Positions 37,688 through 46,186 of a stretch of 64,000 nucleotides of DNA are shown here, in pieces. Position 1 is the first letter of the stretch. Every line of letters starts with the position of its first letter. Position numbers and translations under genes: made by a program. The notes beneath the pieces are model-generated. The model was not told the origin of the DNA. It searched no databases and saw only the letters and a list, made by a program, of their open reading frames with translations. The stretch comes from Xylanimonas protaetiae (GTDB lineage: Bacteria; Actinomycetota; Actinomycetes; Actinomycetales; Cellulomonadaceae): assembly GCF_004135385.1 (NCBI RefSeq), contig NZ_CP035493.1, positions 2,170,001 through 2,234,000 on the forward strand. The letters are read 5' to 3'.

Positions 37688-38290
37688 TCATCGGGCAGTG
37701 ACGCGTGCCAGCAGGTCCAGCCAGCGGTCGGCCGTCGTCGGGCTGGTGGGCGAGTAGGGGCGGCGCATGCCGTCGAACGGGCGCTCGCCCGCGCCCGCCC
37801 GGGCGAGAATGTCGACGGCGTCGGCCTCGACCGTGGCGACCAGGTCCGGCGGGTAGCCGTAGCGGACCTGGTGCGCGGCGAGCTCGTCCTCGTCGTCGAG
37901 CCAGATCGTGCCGTCCGCCTGGGTGATGACGTCCAGGTCGAGGTCGGCCATCGTGACCCGCCAGACGCCGTCGACCCGCTCCCACGTCGGGTGCGACGTG
38001 AGGCCGACGTAGAGCCGCCGACCCGCTGGGTGGGTGGCGCTGAAGGTCGCCGTCCAGCCGGCGTCCGGGAACAGGACGACCTGTGCGACCTCGGCGGTGA
38101 GGGAGCGGCCGGCTCGCGACCAGGTCGTCCCCGCCGGGGCGCCGACCCACGTGCCGAACGCGTCCGTGCCGAGGAAGGGGCCGTCGACCGCCCAGTGCGG
38201 GGAGCCGTCGTACCTCGTGTACCGGACCTGGACGAGCTCGCCCGCCCGGATGCGCGGGGCGGTCGGGCCGGGGTCCGGGAGAGCGGTCAC
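37688..38290 (-). CDS. DUF402 domain protein
   Basis: A 200-aa protein with the DUF402 core: SPHWAVDGPFLGTDAFGTWV, WRVTMADLDLDVI, then GTIWLDDEDELAAHQVRYGY. Related proteins include nucleoside phosphatases, and the DLDLDVI and DEDELA acidic residues could bind metal; the substrate here is unknown. GTG follows TAAGGT by 6 nt on the minus strand (leaderless). Convergent with deoC. Confidence 0.82.
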   Translation of the reverse strand: MTALPDPGPTAPRIRAGELVQVRYTRYDGSPHWAVDGPFLGTDAFGTWVGAPAGTTWSRAGRSLTAEVAQVVLFPDAGWTATFSATHPAGRRLYVGLTSHPTWERVDGVWRVTMADLDLDVITQADGTIWLDDEDELAAHQVRYGYPPDLVATVEADAVDILARAGAGERPFDGMRRPYSPTSPTTADRWLDLLARVTAR

Positions 38291-38392
38291 AGCGCGACCT
38301 TAGCGAGCCGGGCCACATCCGCAGGTTCACGCCCCTGACCTGCGGCGATACGGCGCCGTTCGAGACGTTTCCTGGACGTCATCAGCGTGGCC

Positions 38393-38398
38393 TATAGT
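38393..38398 (+). promoter_or_regulatory. -10 box of the pyruvyltransferase/GT8 gene
   Basis: TATAGT, an almost perfect -10. No good -35 is seen at 16-18 bases. Transcription near 38405 would give a leader of about 80 bases. Confidence 0.55.
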
Positions 38399-38485
38399 TC
38401 GGCCACCGGACACACCGGCGCACTGGTCACGCAGGCGCAGCGGACGACGGCATCCCCTCAGGTTCTACCGCCAAGGAGCACACCC

Positions 38486-41398
38486 ATGCCCCTGTCCTTC
38501 CGCCCTGTCCCGGACTCCGAGCCCGGTCTCGACGACGTCGACGTCGTCGCGCCCGACGACGTCGCGGAGGCCGACGCCGCCGAGTTTGGCCAGGTGCTCG
38601 CCGACGCGCTCGCCATCGACGCCCCGGCGCCCGACACGCTCGCCGCCTCGGCCGTCGACGCGCTCGCCGCCCCGGCCGTCGACGCGCCGGAGCACGCCGT
38701 GCCCGTCGCCGACGCCGCACCTCTCGCCCCGGCCGCCGTGCTCGGCGACGCGCTCCTCGCGCGCGAGCCGTGGGCCGCCCCGACGTGGGCGTCCGACCGC
38801 CCGTTCAAGGTGCCCGGCGGCGACGCCGAGGGCGCCGAGGGGCCCGCCGCCCCGGCGGAGGCCCCGGCCCCCGTCGTCAAGCCCGTCCCCGCCGCGACCA
38901 CGGCCGCCGACCTGGCGCTCGCCGCCGCGCTGCGCCGCGGGCTGCCGCTCGACGAGGCCGTCGTCGCCGTCGTGCGCGACGCCGACAAGGCCGCCTCCGC
39001 GGACCTGCGCGCCCTGTGCCACGGCCTCGCCGACCAGCCCGCGACCCGCACGGCCGGCGTCGTCGGATCCGGCGTCCTCGCGCTGCGCTCCGGCATCCGT
39101 GACCTGGCCTGGGACCTGCTCAGCAGCGTCGACCCGGCCGACGCCGGGCGGCTCGCGCCCGCCGAGTACCTCCGCGCGGGCATCGCCGCGCGCGCCGTCG
39201 AGGCGCTGCACCACGCCGCGCTGTGGGTGTGCGACGGGGTCGTCGCCGACGCCGCGACGCTGCTGGAGCTGGCCAAGTGCTTCCTGGCGGCCGACGAGCC
39301 CGCCGCCGCGCGGGAGGCGAGCCGCGCCGCGCACGTCGCGCTCGTCGACGCGCCCGACGCCGCCCTGGCCGCGAGCCTCGACTACCTCGACCCGTGGGTC
39401 GAGAAGGCGCTCGGCGTGCGCACCGGCACCGCGCAGGCACCCGAGGTGCCCGCGGGCCACGTGTCGTTCGCCGTCATCGACTACAAGGCGCCCGACGAGC
39501 GCGTGTCGTCGTCGAACATCGGCGACAACGTCCAGACGATCGCCTCGCTCACGCACCTGCTGCGGCACGAGGGCGTGCGCCTGCACGCCGCCGGGGAGGC
39601 GACGGGCGAGGCCCGGGCCGAGAACGTCGAGCTCACCGAGGCCATCCGCGAGCTGCAGGGCCGCGTGCGCCCCGAGCACGCGCTCGCCGGACCGGAGGGC
39701 GGCGTCGACGTCGACCTGACGGTCGTCCAGCGCGACGTCACGCACCTGGACCTGGTGCCCGAGGGCACGTGGATGCTGGCCTTCGGCTGGTACATGCACA
39801 ACCAGTTCGACCTGCGGTTCGACTTCCCGTTCCACGAGAACCTGCAGCCGATCTTCGTGAGCTTCCACGTCAACAAGCACGCCATCCTCACGCCCGCCGC
39901 GGTCGAGTACCTCAAGGCGCACGGGCCGATCGGCTGCCGTGACTGGACCACCGTGCACCTGCTGCTCAACGCGGGCGTCCCGGCGTTCTTCAGCGGCTGC
40001 CTCACGACGACGGTCAACACCGTCTTCCCGGCCGGCTACGTGCCCGCCGGCGCGGGCGCGCCCAAGGCGTACGTCGACGTCCCGGCCCACGAGGACGGCG
40101 ACTACATCACCCAGCAGTACCCGGCCGTGCGGGGCGCCTCCGCCGCGGCGAACCTGCGCGAGGCCGTGCGCCTGCTCGACTCGTACCGCACCCACTACGG
40201 GCAGGTCGTCACGAGCCGCCTGCACTGCTTCCTGCCGTCGTGGTCGATCGGCGCGAACGTCGACTTCCGGCCCAAGAACGACGCCGACATCCGGTTCGCG
40301 GGCATCCTCGACGCCACCGAGGCCGACCGCGTCGCCATGCAGGAGCGCATCCGCCGCGTCGTCGCCGCCGCCATGACGCAGATCCTCGCCGGCGCCTCGC
40401 GCGACGAGGTGTACGCCGCGTGGCGCGAGGCCGTCGCCCCCGAGGTCGAGCACGCGCGCCACGTCCACGCCGAGGCCGTGCCCGCCGTCGTCGGCGCCAT
40501 GGACGTGGCCGCGCAGGTGGCGCGCGTGCGCGCCACGCGCACCGTCGTCGAGGCCGTCGCGCCGCGCTCCGCCGAGGCCGGGACCCAGGTCGAGGTCGCC
40601 GTCGCGCTCGACGGGAACCTGCGCTCGCAGATGGAGGTCGTCGTCGCCGGCGTCGTGCGCAACACCGCGCGGCCGGTGCGCGTGCACGCGCTCACGCGCG
40701 AGCACACCGGGGCCGACCACGCCCGCCTCGCGGCCCTGTTCCCCGAGGTCACCTTCGAGTGGTACGCGTGCGACGACGTCGACTACGGGCCCGTGCTCGG
40801 CATGCTCAAGCACATCACCGTGGCCACCATGGACCGGCTGCTGCTGCCCGACCTGCTCGACCACGTCGTGCGCGTCATCTACCACGACCTCGACGCGCTC
40901 ACCGTGACCGACCTGGGCGAGCTGTTCGACCTCGACCTCGCGGGGGCGCCCCTGGCCGCCCGCCCGTCGGTGTCGTACAACTACCGCGCCGGCATCGGCA
41001 ACGTCATCCGCTCCACGCGCCTGCTCTCGCACGACGCCGCCGCGGCCCGCGACCTCGTCCGCCTGACGACGCAGCGCCACCACTGGGGCTACCGCTCGTT
41101 CAACGCGGGCATCCTGCTGCTCGACCTCGCGGTCATGCGCGCCGACGGGTTCACCGAGGAGTTCGTGCCCTACGCCGAGCGCTTCGGGCTCAACGACCAG
41201 GACGTGCTCAACCAGTACGCGGGCTCGCGCTACGTGCCGATGGACGCACGCTGGAACGCCTGGCCGACGCAGGAGGTCGTCACCGACCCGGCGCTGATCC
41301 ACTGGGCGGGCCCCGTGAAGCCGTGGGACGCGCAGCGGTACATCCACGCCAAGGACGCCTGGCAGGCCGCCGAGGGCTGGCTGGCGGCGCGCCGCTGA
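38486..41398 (+). CDS. Polysaccharide pyruvyltransferase-like/GT8 glycosyltransferase fusion
   Basis: A 970-aa protein; ATG 38486 has AAGGAG 7 nt before. Residues 1-135 are an acidic Ala/Pro-rich linker and 135-320 are helical. About 325-620 resemble polysaccharide pyruvyltransferases (SSSNIGDNVQTIASLTHLLR; VVTSRLHCFLPSWSIGANVD then FRPKNDADIRF). About 700-960 are a GT8-type domain: VAVALDGNLRSQMEVVVAGV, the metal-binding DxD in VIYHDLDALTVTDL (near 800), SFNAGILLLDLAVMRADGF and LIHWAGPVKPWD. No membrane helix. It could both glycosylate and pyruvylate a cell-surface glycan. It stands alone with its own promoter. Confidence 0.75.
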   Translation: MPLSFRPVPDSEPGLDDVDVVAPDDVAEADAAEFGQVLADALAIDAPAPDTLAASAVDALAAPAVDAPEHAVPVADAAPLAPAAVLGDALLAREPWAAPTWASDRPFKVPGGDAEGAEGPAAPAEAPAPVVKPVPAATTAADLALAAALRRGLPLDEAVVAVVRDADKAASADLRALCHGLADQPATRTAGVVGSGVLALRSGIRDLAWDLLSSVDPADAGRLAPAEYLRAGIAARAVEALHHAALWVCDGVVADAATLLELAKCFLAADEPAAAREASRAAHVALVDAPDAALAASLDYLDPWVEKALGVRTGTAQAPEVPAGHVSFAVIDYKAPDERVSSSNIGDNVQTIASLTHLLRHEGVRLHAAGEATGEARAENVELTEAIRELQGRVRPEHALAGPEGGVDVDLTVVQRDVTHLDLVPEGTWMLAFGWYMHNQFDLRFDFPFHENLQPIFVSFHVNKHAILTPAAVEYLKAHGPIGCRDWTTVHLLLNAGVPAFFSGCLTTTVNTVFPAGYVPAGAGAPKAYVDVPAHEDGDYITQQYPAVRGASAAANLREAVRLLDSYRTHYGQVVTSRLHCFLPSWSIGANVDFRPKNDADIRFAGILDATEADRVAMQERIRRVVAAAMTQILAGASRDEVYAAWREAVAPEVEHARHVHAEAVPAVVGAMDVAAQVARVRATRTVVEAVAPRSAEAGTQVEVAVALDGNLRSQMEVVVAGVVRNTARPVRVHALTREHTGADHARLAALFPEVTFEWYACDDVDYGPVLGMLKHITVATMDRLLLPDLLDHVVRVIYHDLDALTVTDLGELFDLDLAGAPLAARPSVSYNYRAGIGNVIRSTRLLSHDAAAARDLVRLTTQRHHWGYRSFNAGILLLDLAVMRADGFTEEFVPYAERFGLNDQDVLNQYAGSRYVPMDARWNAWPTQEVVTDPALIHWAGPVKPWDAQRYIHAKDAWQAAEGWLAARR

Positions 41399-41503
41399 CC
41401 TGCCCGGCCGTCCCGCGCGGAGTCGCAGGACCAGGACCGTCGAGTCCGGGTTCTACGGCTCCGCGCAGACGAGGGCCGGGTCGCGCGTCGCGATGGCGGG
41501 GCC

Positions 41504-43270
41504 CTACAGGCCCAGCGCCCCCGCGATGTCGTGCTTGAGCGTGGCGAGCGTCTTGCGCGCCTGCTCGCGGGCGACGCCCACGGCGTCGACCGAGGCGTCC
41601 GACGGGACGTCGCGGACCACCTCGAGGTAGCACTTGACCTTGGGCTCCGTGCCCGACGGGCGGACGATGACGCGCGTGCCGTCCTGCGTCAGCAGGCGGA
41701 CGCCGTCCGTCGGCGGGAGCCCGTCCGCGCCCTGCGCGAGGTCGAGGACGTCGACGACGGGGGAGCCGGCCAGCAGTGTCGGCGGCTCGGCGCGCAGGCG
41801 GGCCATCGCGGCGGGGATGCCGGCGAGGTCCTCGAACCGCACCGAGAGCTGGTCGGTGAGGTACAGCCCGTGCTCGCGCGCCAGGTCGTCGAGCTTGTCG
41901 ACGAGCGTCAGCCCGGACGCCTTGAGCCGGTTCGCGAGCTGCGCCACGACGAGCGCGGCCGAGATCCCGTCCTTGTCGCGCACCCGCTCCGGGTCGACGC
42001 AGTAGCCGAGCGCCTCCTCGTAGCCGAACACGAGGCCGGGCGTGCGCGAGATCCACTTGAACCCCGTCAGCGTGGTGGCGTGGGCCAGCCCGTGGCGGGT
42101 CGCGATCGCGGCCAGGAGCCGGGAGGAGACGACGCTGTTCGCGAGGACGGGGAGCGCGTCCCCGGCCTCGCCCGCCGTGAGGCGCGAGGCGATGTCGTCG
42201 CCCAGCAGCGCGCCCACCTCGTCGCCGTGCAGCATCCGCCAGCCCTGCGACGTCGCCGTCTCGGCGCCCTGGTAGGTGCCCAGCCGCTTGTCGTGGACGG
42301 CGACCGCGCACCGGTCGGCGTCGGGGTCGTTGGCGATGACGACGTCGGCGTGCGCGTCCTGCGCGACGGCGATCGCCATGTCGATCGCGCCCTTCTCCTC
42401 CGGGTTGGGGAACACGACGGTGGGGAAGTCGGGGTCGGGGATCCGCTGCTCCTCGACGGGTGTCACGCGCGCGAACCCGGCCTCGGCGAGCACGCGGCCC
42501 AGCACCTGCCCGCCGACACCGTGCAGCGACGTCGTGACGATGCGCAGGGTGCGCGGCACGTCGTCGCGCAGCGCGAGCGCGGCCTGCACGTAGTCGTCGA
42601 CGATCGACAGGTCGAGCACCGTCCAGCCGTCGTCGGCGCGCGGCACGGCCGCGGCCGGCCCTGCGACGGCGATCTTCTCCGCGATGAGCGCGTCGTACGG
42701 CGGCACGATCTGGGCACCCTGCCCGGCGTCCGTGACGACGCGCCCGCCCAGGTAGACCTTGTAGCCGTTGTCCGCGGCAGGGTTGTGCGACGCCGTGACC
42801 ATGACGCCGGCGTCGGCGCCCAGGTGCCGCACCGCGAAGGACAGCACGGGCGTCGGCAGGGGCGCGGGCAGCGTCAGCACCTCGGCGCCCTGCGCGGTGA
42901 GCACCGCCGCGGTGTCGCGCGCGAAGTCCGCCGACCGGTGCCGGGCGTCGAAGCCGACGACGACGCGCGAGTGGGCGCCCGGCAGCGCGTCACGCAGGTA
43001 CGCGCCCAGGCCGGCGGCCGCGCCGATCACCACGGCCCGGTTCATCCGGTTCGGGCCGGCGGCCATGGCCCCGCGCAGCCCGGCGGTGCCGAACTGGAGC
43101 GTGGCCGCGAACCGGTCGCGCAGCTCCGCCTGCGCGGCCACCGCCCCCGGCGCGCCGCCGCGGGCGCGGTCCACGAGCGCCCGGAGGTCGGCCTTGTCGG
43201 CGTCGTCGACGTCGTCGCGCTCCCAGGCGGCGGCGGCGTCGAGCAGGGACTGCAGCGCGTCGGTCACCAC
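41504..43270 (-). CDS. Phosphopentomutase/phosphomannomutase-type mutase
   Basis: Alpha-D-phosphohexomutase superfamily, 588 aa. The phosphoserine is in VMVTASHNPAADNGYKVY; the metal loop is VIANDPDADRCAVAV; sugar binding is GYEEALGYCVD; the phosphate site is VIVRPSGTEPKVKCY. The N-terminal FGTAGLRGAMAAGPNRMN is typical of PGM2/PmmB-like enzymes that use pentose-1-phosphates. Directly after punA, it most likely converts ribose-1-P to ribose-5-P. GTG at 43270 (a second GTG at 43267). Confidence 0.88.
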   Translation of the reverse strand: MVTDALQSLLDAAAAWERDDVDDADKADLRALVDRARGGAPGAVAAQAELRDRFAATLQFGTAGLRGAMAAGPNRMNRAVVIGAAAGLGAYLRDALPGAHSRVVVGFDARHRSADFARDTAAVLTAQGAEVLTLPAPLPTPVLSFAVRHLGADAGVMVTASHNPAADNGYKVYLGGRVVTDAGQGAQIVPPYDALIAEKIAVAGPAAAVPRADDGWTVLDLSIVDDYVQAALALRDDVPRTLRIVTTSLHGVGGQVLGRVLAEAGFARVTPVEEQRIPDPDFPTVVFPNPEEKGAIDMAIAVAQDAHADVVIANDPDADRCAVAVHDKRLGTYQGAETATSQGWRMLHGDEVGALLGDDIASRLTAGEAGDALPVLANSVVSSRLLAAIATRHGLAHATTLTGFKWISRTPGLVFGYEEALGYCVDPERVRDKDGISAALVVAQLANRLKASGLTLVDKLDDLAREHGLYLTDQLSVRFEDLAGIPAAMARLRAEPPTLLAGSPVVDVLDLAQGADGLPPTDGVRLLTQDGTRVIVRPSGTEPKVKCYLEVVRDVPSDASVDAVGVAREQARKTLATLKHDIAGALGL

Positions 43271-43279
43271 GGCCTCCGG

Positions 43280-44131
43280 TCAGACGAGCTTGACGATGCG
43301 GGCGAGCAGGTCGCTGATCACGGGCCCGGCCTTGGCGCCCGCCTCCAGCACCTCCTCGTGCGAGAGCGGCTGCGGGCTGACCCCCGCGGCGAGGTTCGTC
43401 ACGAGCGACATGCCCAGCACCTCCATGCCGCAGTGCCGGGCCGCGATCGCCTCCAGCCCCGTGGACATGCCCACGAGGTCGGCGCCGACGATCCCGGCCA
43501 TGCGCACCTCGGCCGGCGTCTCGTAGTGGGGGCCGGGGAACTGGGCGTAGACGCCCTCGGGGAGCGTCGCGTCGACGCTGTGGGCGAGCTGGCGCAGCCG
43601 CGGCGAGTACAGGTCGGTCAGGTCGACGAACGTCGCCCCCTCCAGCGGCGAGCGTGCCGTGAAGTTGAGGTGGTCCTTGAGGAGCACCACCTGGCCCGGC
43701 CGCCACGACACGTGCAGGCCGCCGCAGCCGTTCGTCAGCACCACCGTCGTCGCGCCCGTGGCCGCCGCCGTCCGCACGCCGTGGGCCACGCGCCGCACGC
43801 CCTTGCCCTCGTAGAGGTGGGTGCGCGAGCCCAGCACCAGCACGTGCCGCGTCGAGCCGTCGGCGCGCTCGACGCGGATCGACCGCGTCGTGCCCACGTG
43901 CCCCGCGACGGACGGCTTCGCGAACCCGGGGATCTCGTGCGAGGGGATCTCCGCGACGACGTCGCCGAGCAGCTCGGCGGCCCCGCCCCAGCCCGACCCC
44001 AGCACCAGGGCGACGTCGTGCCCCTCGACCCCTGAGACGCGGGCGATGTGCTCCGCGGCGGCGCGGGCGACGTCGAACGGGTCGGTCGCGGGATCGTCGA
44101 GGTCAGGCACGGAGGGCACGTTGCTGCTCAT
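43280..44131 (-). CDS. punA: Purine-nucleoside phosphorylase
   Basis: Trimeric-type PNP, 283 aa, releasing guanine or hypoxanthine and (deoxy)ribose-1-phosphate. LVLGSGWGGAAELLGD begins the core; GVYAQFPGPHYETPAEVRMA and GMSTGLEAIAARH hold base and phosphate ligands; SLVTNLAAGVSPQPLSHEEV carries the specificity asparagine. ATG follows TAGCCT by 6 nt on the minus strand. Forms an operon with the mutase (9-base gap). Confidence 0.94.
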   Translation of the reverse strand: MSSNVPSVPDLDDPATDPFDVARAAAEHIARVSGVEGHDVALVLGSGWGGAAELLGDVVAEIPSHEIPGFAKPSVAGHVGTTRSIRVERADGSTRHVLVLGSRTHLYEGKGVRRVAHGVRTAAATGATTVVLTNGCGGLHVSWRPGQVVLLKDHLNFTARSPLEGATFVDLTDLYSPRLRQLAHSVDATLPEGVYAQFPGPHYETPAEVRMAGIVGADLVGMSTGLEAIAARHCGMEVLGMSLVTNLAAGVSPQPLSHEEVLEAGAKAGPVISDLLARIVKLV

Positions 44132-44213
44132 GGTCCGAGGCTATGCGTGCGCGGCCCGTGCTGCTGCCTGAGGGGGCGCGGCGTGGTGCCCCGTGGCTGC
44201 GACAATGGGCGCC

Positions 44214-45626
44214 GTGCATGACGATCTGACGCAGCGTGACGTCCGGGGCGGCCAGCGGGTCGTGGTCCTGGGCGGTGGACCGGGCGGCTACGAGGCCGCC
44301 CTCGTGGCCCGGAGGCTCGGCGCCGACGTCACCGTCGTCGAGAAGCAGGGGCTCGGCGGCGCCGCGGTGCTGACCGACGTCGTCCCGTCCAAGACGCTCA
44401 TCGCCACCGCGGAGTGGCTCACCATCGCGGAGAGCGCGCCCGAGCTCGGCATCCGCGACGGCGGCGACGGGCACTCCGTCGACCTGTCCGCCGTGAACAC
44501 GCGCGTGCTGGCGCTCGCGGCCGCGCAGTCGGCCGACATCCGGGCGCGGCTCGACCGCGAGGGCATCGAGATCGTCACGGGGGAGGGACGGCTGGACGGC
44601 CCGTCGCGCGTCGTCGTCGGTGACACCGCGCTGGACGCCGACGCCGTCCTCGTCTCCGTCGGCGCCACCCCGCGCACCCTGCCGACGGCCGTGCCCGACG
44701 GCGAGCGGATCCTCACCTGGACGCAGCTCTACGCGCTCGACGCGCTGCCCGAGCGGCTGGTCGTCGTCGGGTCCGGCGTCACGGGTGCCGAGTTCGCGGG
44801 GGCGTACCGGTCGCTGGGCAGCGAGGTCGTGCTGGTCTCGTCGCGCGACCGCGTGCTGCCCGGCGAGGACGAGGACGCCGCCGAGCTGCTCGAGGGCGTG
44901 TTCCGCGGGCGCGGCATGGAGGTGCTCTCCCGCTCCCGGGCGGCGGGCGCCACGCGCACCGCGACGGGCGTCGAGGTCACGCTCGACGACGGGCGGGTCG
45001 TCGAGGGGTCGCACGTGCTCGTCGCGGTCGGCGCCGTGCCGGCCACGCGGGGCATCGGGCTCGAGGAGGCGGGCGTCGCGCTGAGCGGGTCCGGCCACGT
45101 CGTCGTCGACAAGGTGTCGCGGACCACGGCTCGCGGCGTCTACGCCGCCGGCGACTGCACTGGGGTGCTGCCGCTCGCCTCGGTCGCCGCCCAGCAGGGC
45201 CGCATCGCGATGGCGCACGCGCTGGGCGACGCCGTCGAGCCGCTGCGGCTCGGCACCGTGGCCGCCAACATCTTCACCGCGCCGGAGATCGCGACCGTCG
45301 GCTACAGCGAGAAGGCGCTGCGCGCCCGGGACGCGCGGTACGTCACGACGACGCTGCCGCTGGCCCGCAACCCGCGCGCCAAGATGCTGGGTATGCGCGA
45401 CGGGTTCGTGAAGCTCTTCGCGCACCCCGAGGCGGGCGTCGTGCTGGGCGGCGTCGTCGTCGCGCCGCGCGCCTCGGAGCTCGTGTTCCCCATCACGCTC
45501 GCGGTCTCGCACCGCCTCACCGTCGACGACGTCGCCGGGGCGTTCACGGTGTACCCGTCGTTGTCGGGCTCGATCGCCGAGGCCGCGCGGACGCTGCACG
45601 GGCAGGCCGCCCGGGTCGAGGCGTAG
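44214..45626 (+). CDS. LpdA-like FAD/NAD(P) disulfide-reductase-fold quinone reductase
   Basis: About 470 aa in the pyridine nucleotide-disulfide oxidoreductase family: FAD site VVVLGGGPGGYEAALVARRL, NAD(P) site LVVVGSGVTGAEFAGAYRSL, FAD site GVYAAGDCTGVLPLASVA. The redox CxxxxC is missing: the region reads KQGLGGAAVLTDVVPSKTL, as in mycobacterial LpdA (Rv3303c), which acts as a quinone reductase rather than a lipoamide dehydrogenase. GTG 44214 follows GACAAT by 7 nt; ATG 44205 in frame overlaps that box. Divergent from punA. Confidence 0.88.
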   Translation: MHDDLTQRDVRGGQRVVVLGGGPGGYEAALVARRLGADVTVVEKQGLGGAAVLTDVVPSKTLIATAEWLTIAESAPELGIRDGGDGHSVDLSAVNTRVLALAAAQSADIRARLDREGIEIVTGEGRLDGPSRVVVGDTALDADAVLVSVGATPRTLPTAVPDGERILTWTQLYALDALPERLVVVGSGVTGAEFAGAYRSLGSEVVLVSSRDRVLPGEDEDAAELLEGVFRGRGMEVLSRSRAAGATRTATGVEVTLDDGRVVEGSHVLVAVGAVPATRGIGLEEAGVALSGSGHVVVDKVSRTTARGVYAAGDCTGVLPLASVAAQQGRIAMAHALGDAVEPLRLGTVAANIFTAPEIATVGYSEKALRARDARYVTTTLPLARNPRAKMLGMRDGFVKLFAHPEAGVVLGGVVVAPRASELVFPITLAVSHRLTVDDVAGAFTVYPSLSGSIAEAARTLHGQAARVEA

Positions 45627-45635
45627 GTTCGACGG

Positions 45636-46103
45636 GTGCTGATCCGACTCACGCCCGCCGAGGCCGTCGCCCTCGCCTCGATCGGCGGCGCGGGCCTGCC
45701 GCCCGCCGTCACGTCCGTGGCGGCCGAGGGCTCCGTCGTCCGCGTCACGGCCGACCTGCGCCGGCTCGACGACCTGCCCGGGCCGCTCAGGCTCGCGGCG
45801 CGGCTGGCGCCGGTCGTCCGGGCCGACGTGCGCGTCCTGGGCTTCGCGGCCGGGGTCGCGACGCTCGGCGTCGAGGTCAACGCGGCCGGCCTGCCCGTGG
45901 GCAAGCTGCTCGGGTTCCTCGCCTCGCCGCTGGAGCACCTGCTGGCGAGCAAGGGGCTGCCGCGCAGCGCCGTCGACATCCGGCAGGACGGCACGGTCGC
46001 CGTCGACGTCGAGGTGCTCCTGGCAGAGAGGCTGCCGGGGCTCGACGTCACGAGGGTGGCGGTGGAGGGCGGCGAGGTCGTGGTCGAGGCGTCGGTCGGC
46101 TGA
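45636..46103 (+). CDS. Conserved hypothetical protein
   Basis: A 155-aa Ala/Val/Leu-rich protein (LIRLTPAEAVALASIGGAGL at the start) with alternating beta strands and helices and no membrane segment long enough to be sure. It lies 9 bases after the LpdA-like gene, with its own TAGGTT box (45624-45629) 6 nt before the GTG. No family recognised. Confidence 0.65.
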   Translation: MLIRLTPAEAVALASIGGAGLPPAVTSVAAEGSVVRVTADLRRLDDLPGPLRLAARLAPVVRADVRVLGFAAGVATLGVEVNAAGLPVGKLLGFLASPLEHLLASKGLPRSAVDIRQDGTVAVDVEVLLAERLPGLDVTRVAVEGGEVVVEASVG

Positions 46104-46105
46104 CC

Positions 46106-46186
46106 GCCCCTCCCTTTCGATGTAGTACCTCGTTGCGTTCTGGGCGCCGGAGCGCAACGAGGTACTACGCCGAAAGGGGAGGGGGT
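46106..46186. terminator. Long palindrome C between convergent genes
   Basis: Perfect 16-bp core (gtagtacctcgttgcg at 46122-46137 with 46153-46168), extended by nearly complementary flanks tccctttcg / cgaaagggga. It fills the whole gap between the 45636 gene and efeB. The tagtac core is unusually A+T-rich for this genome. Confidence 0.75.

Noticed and set aside
44330-44410. LpdA-like protein as lipoamide dehydrogenase.
   Set aside because: The redox-active CxxxxC pair is absent, which excludes that activity.
46106-46186. Insertion sequence remnant.
   Set aside because: No transposase sequence or target duplication; the element only fills a convergent gap.
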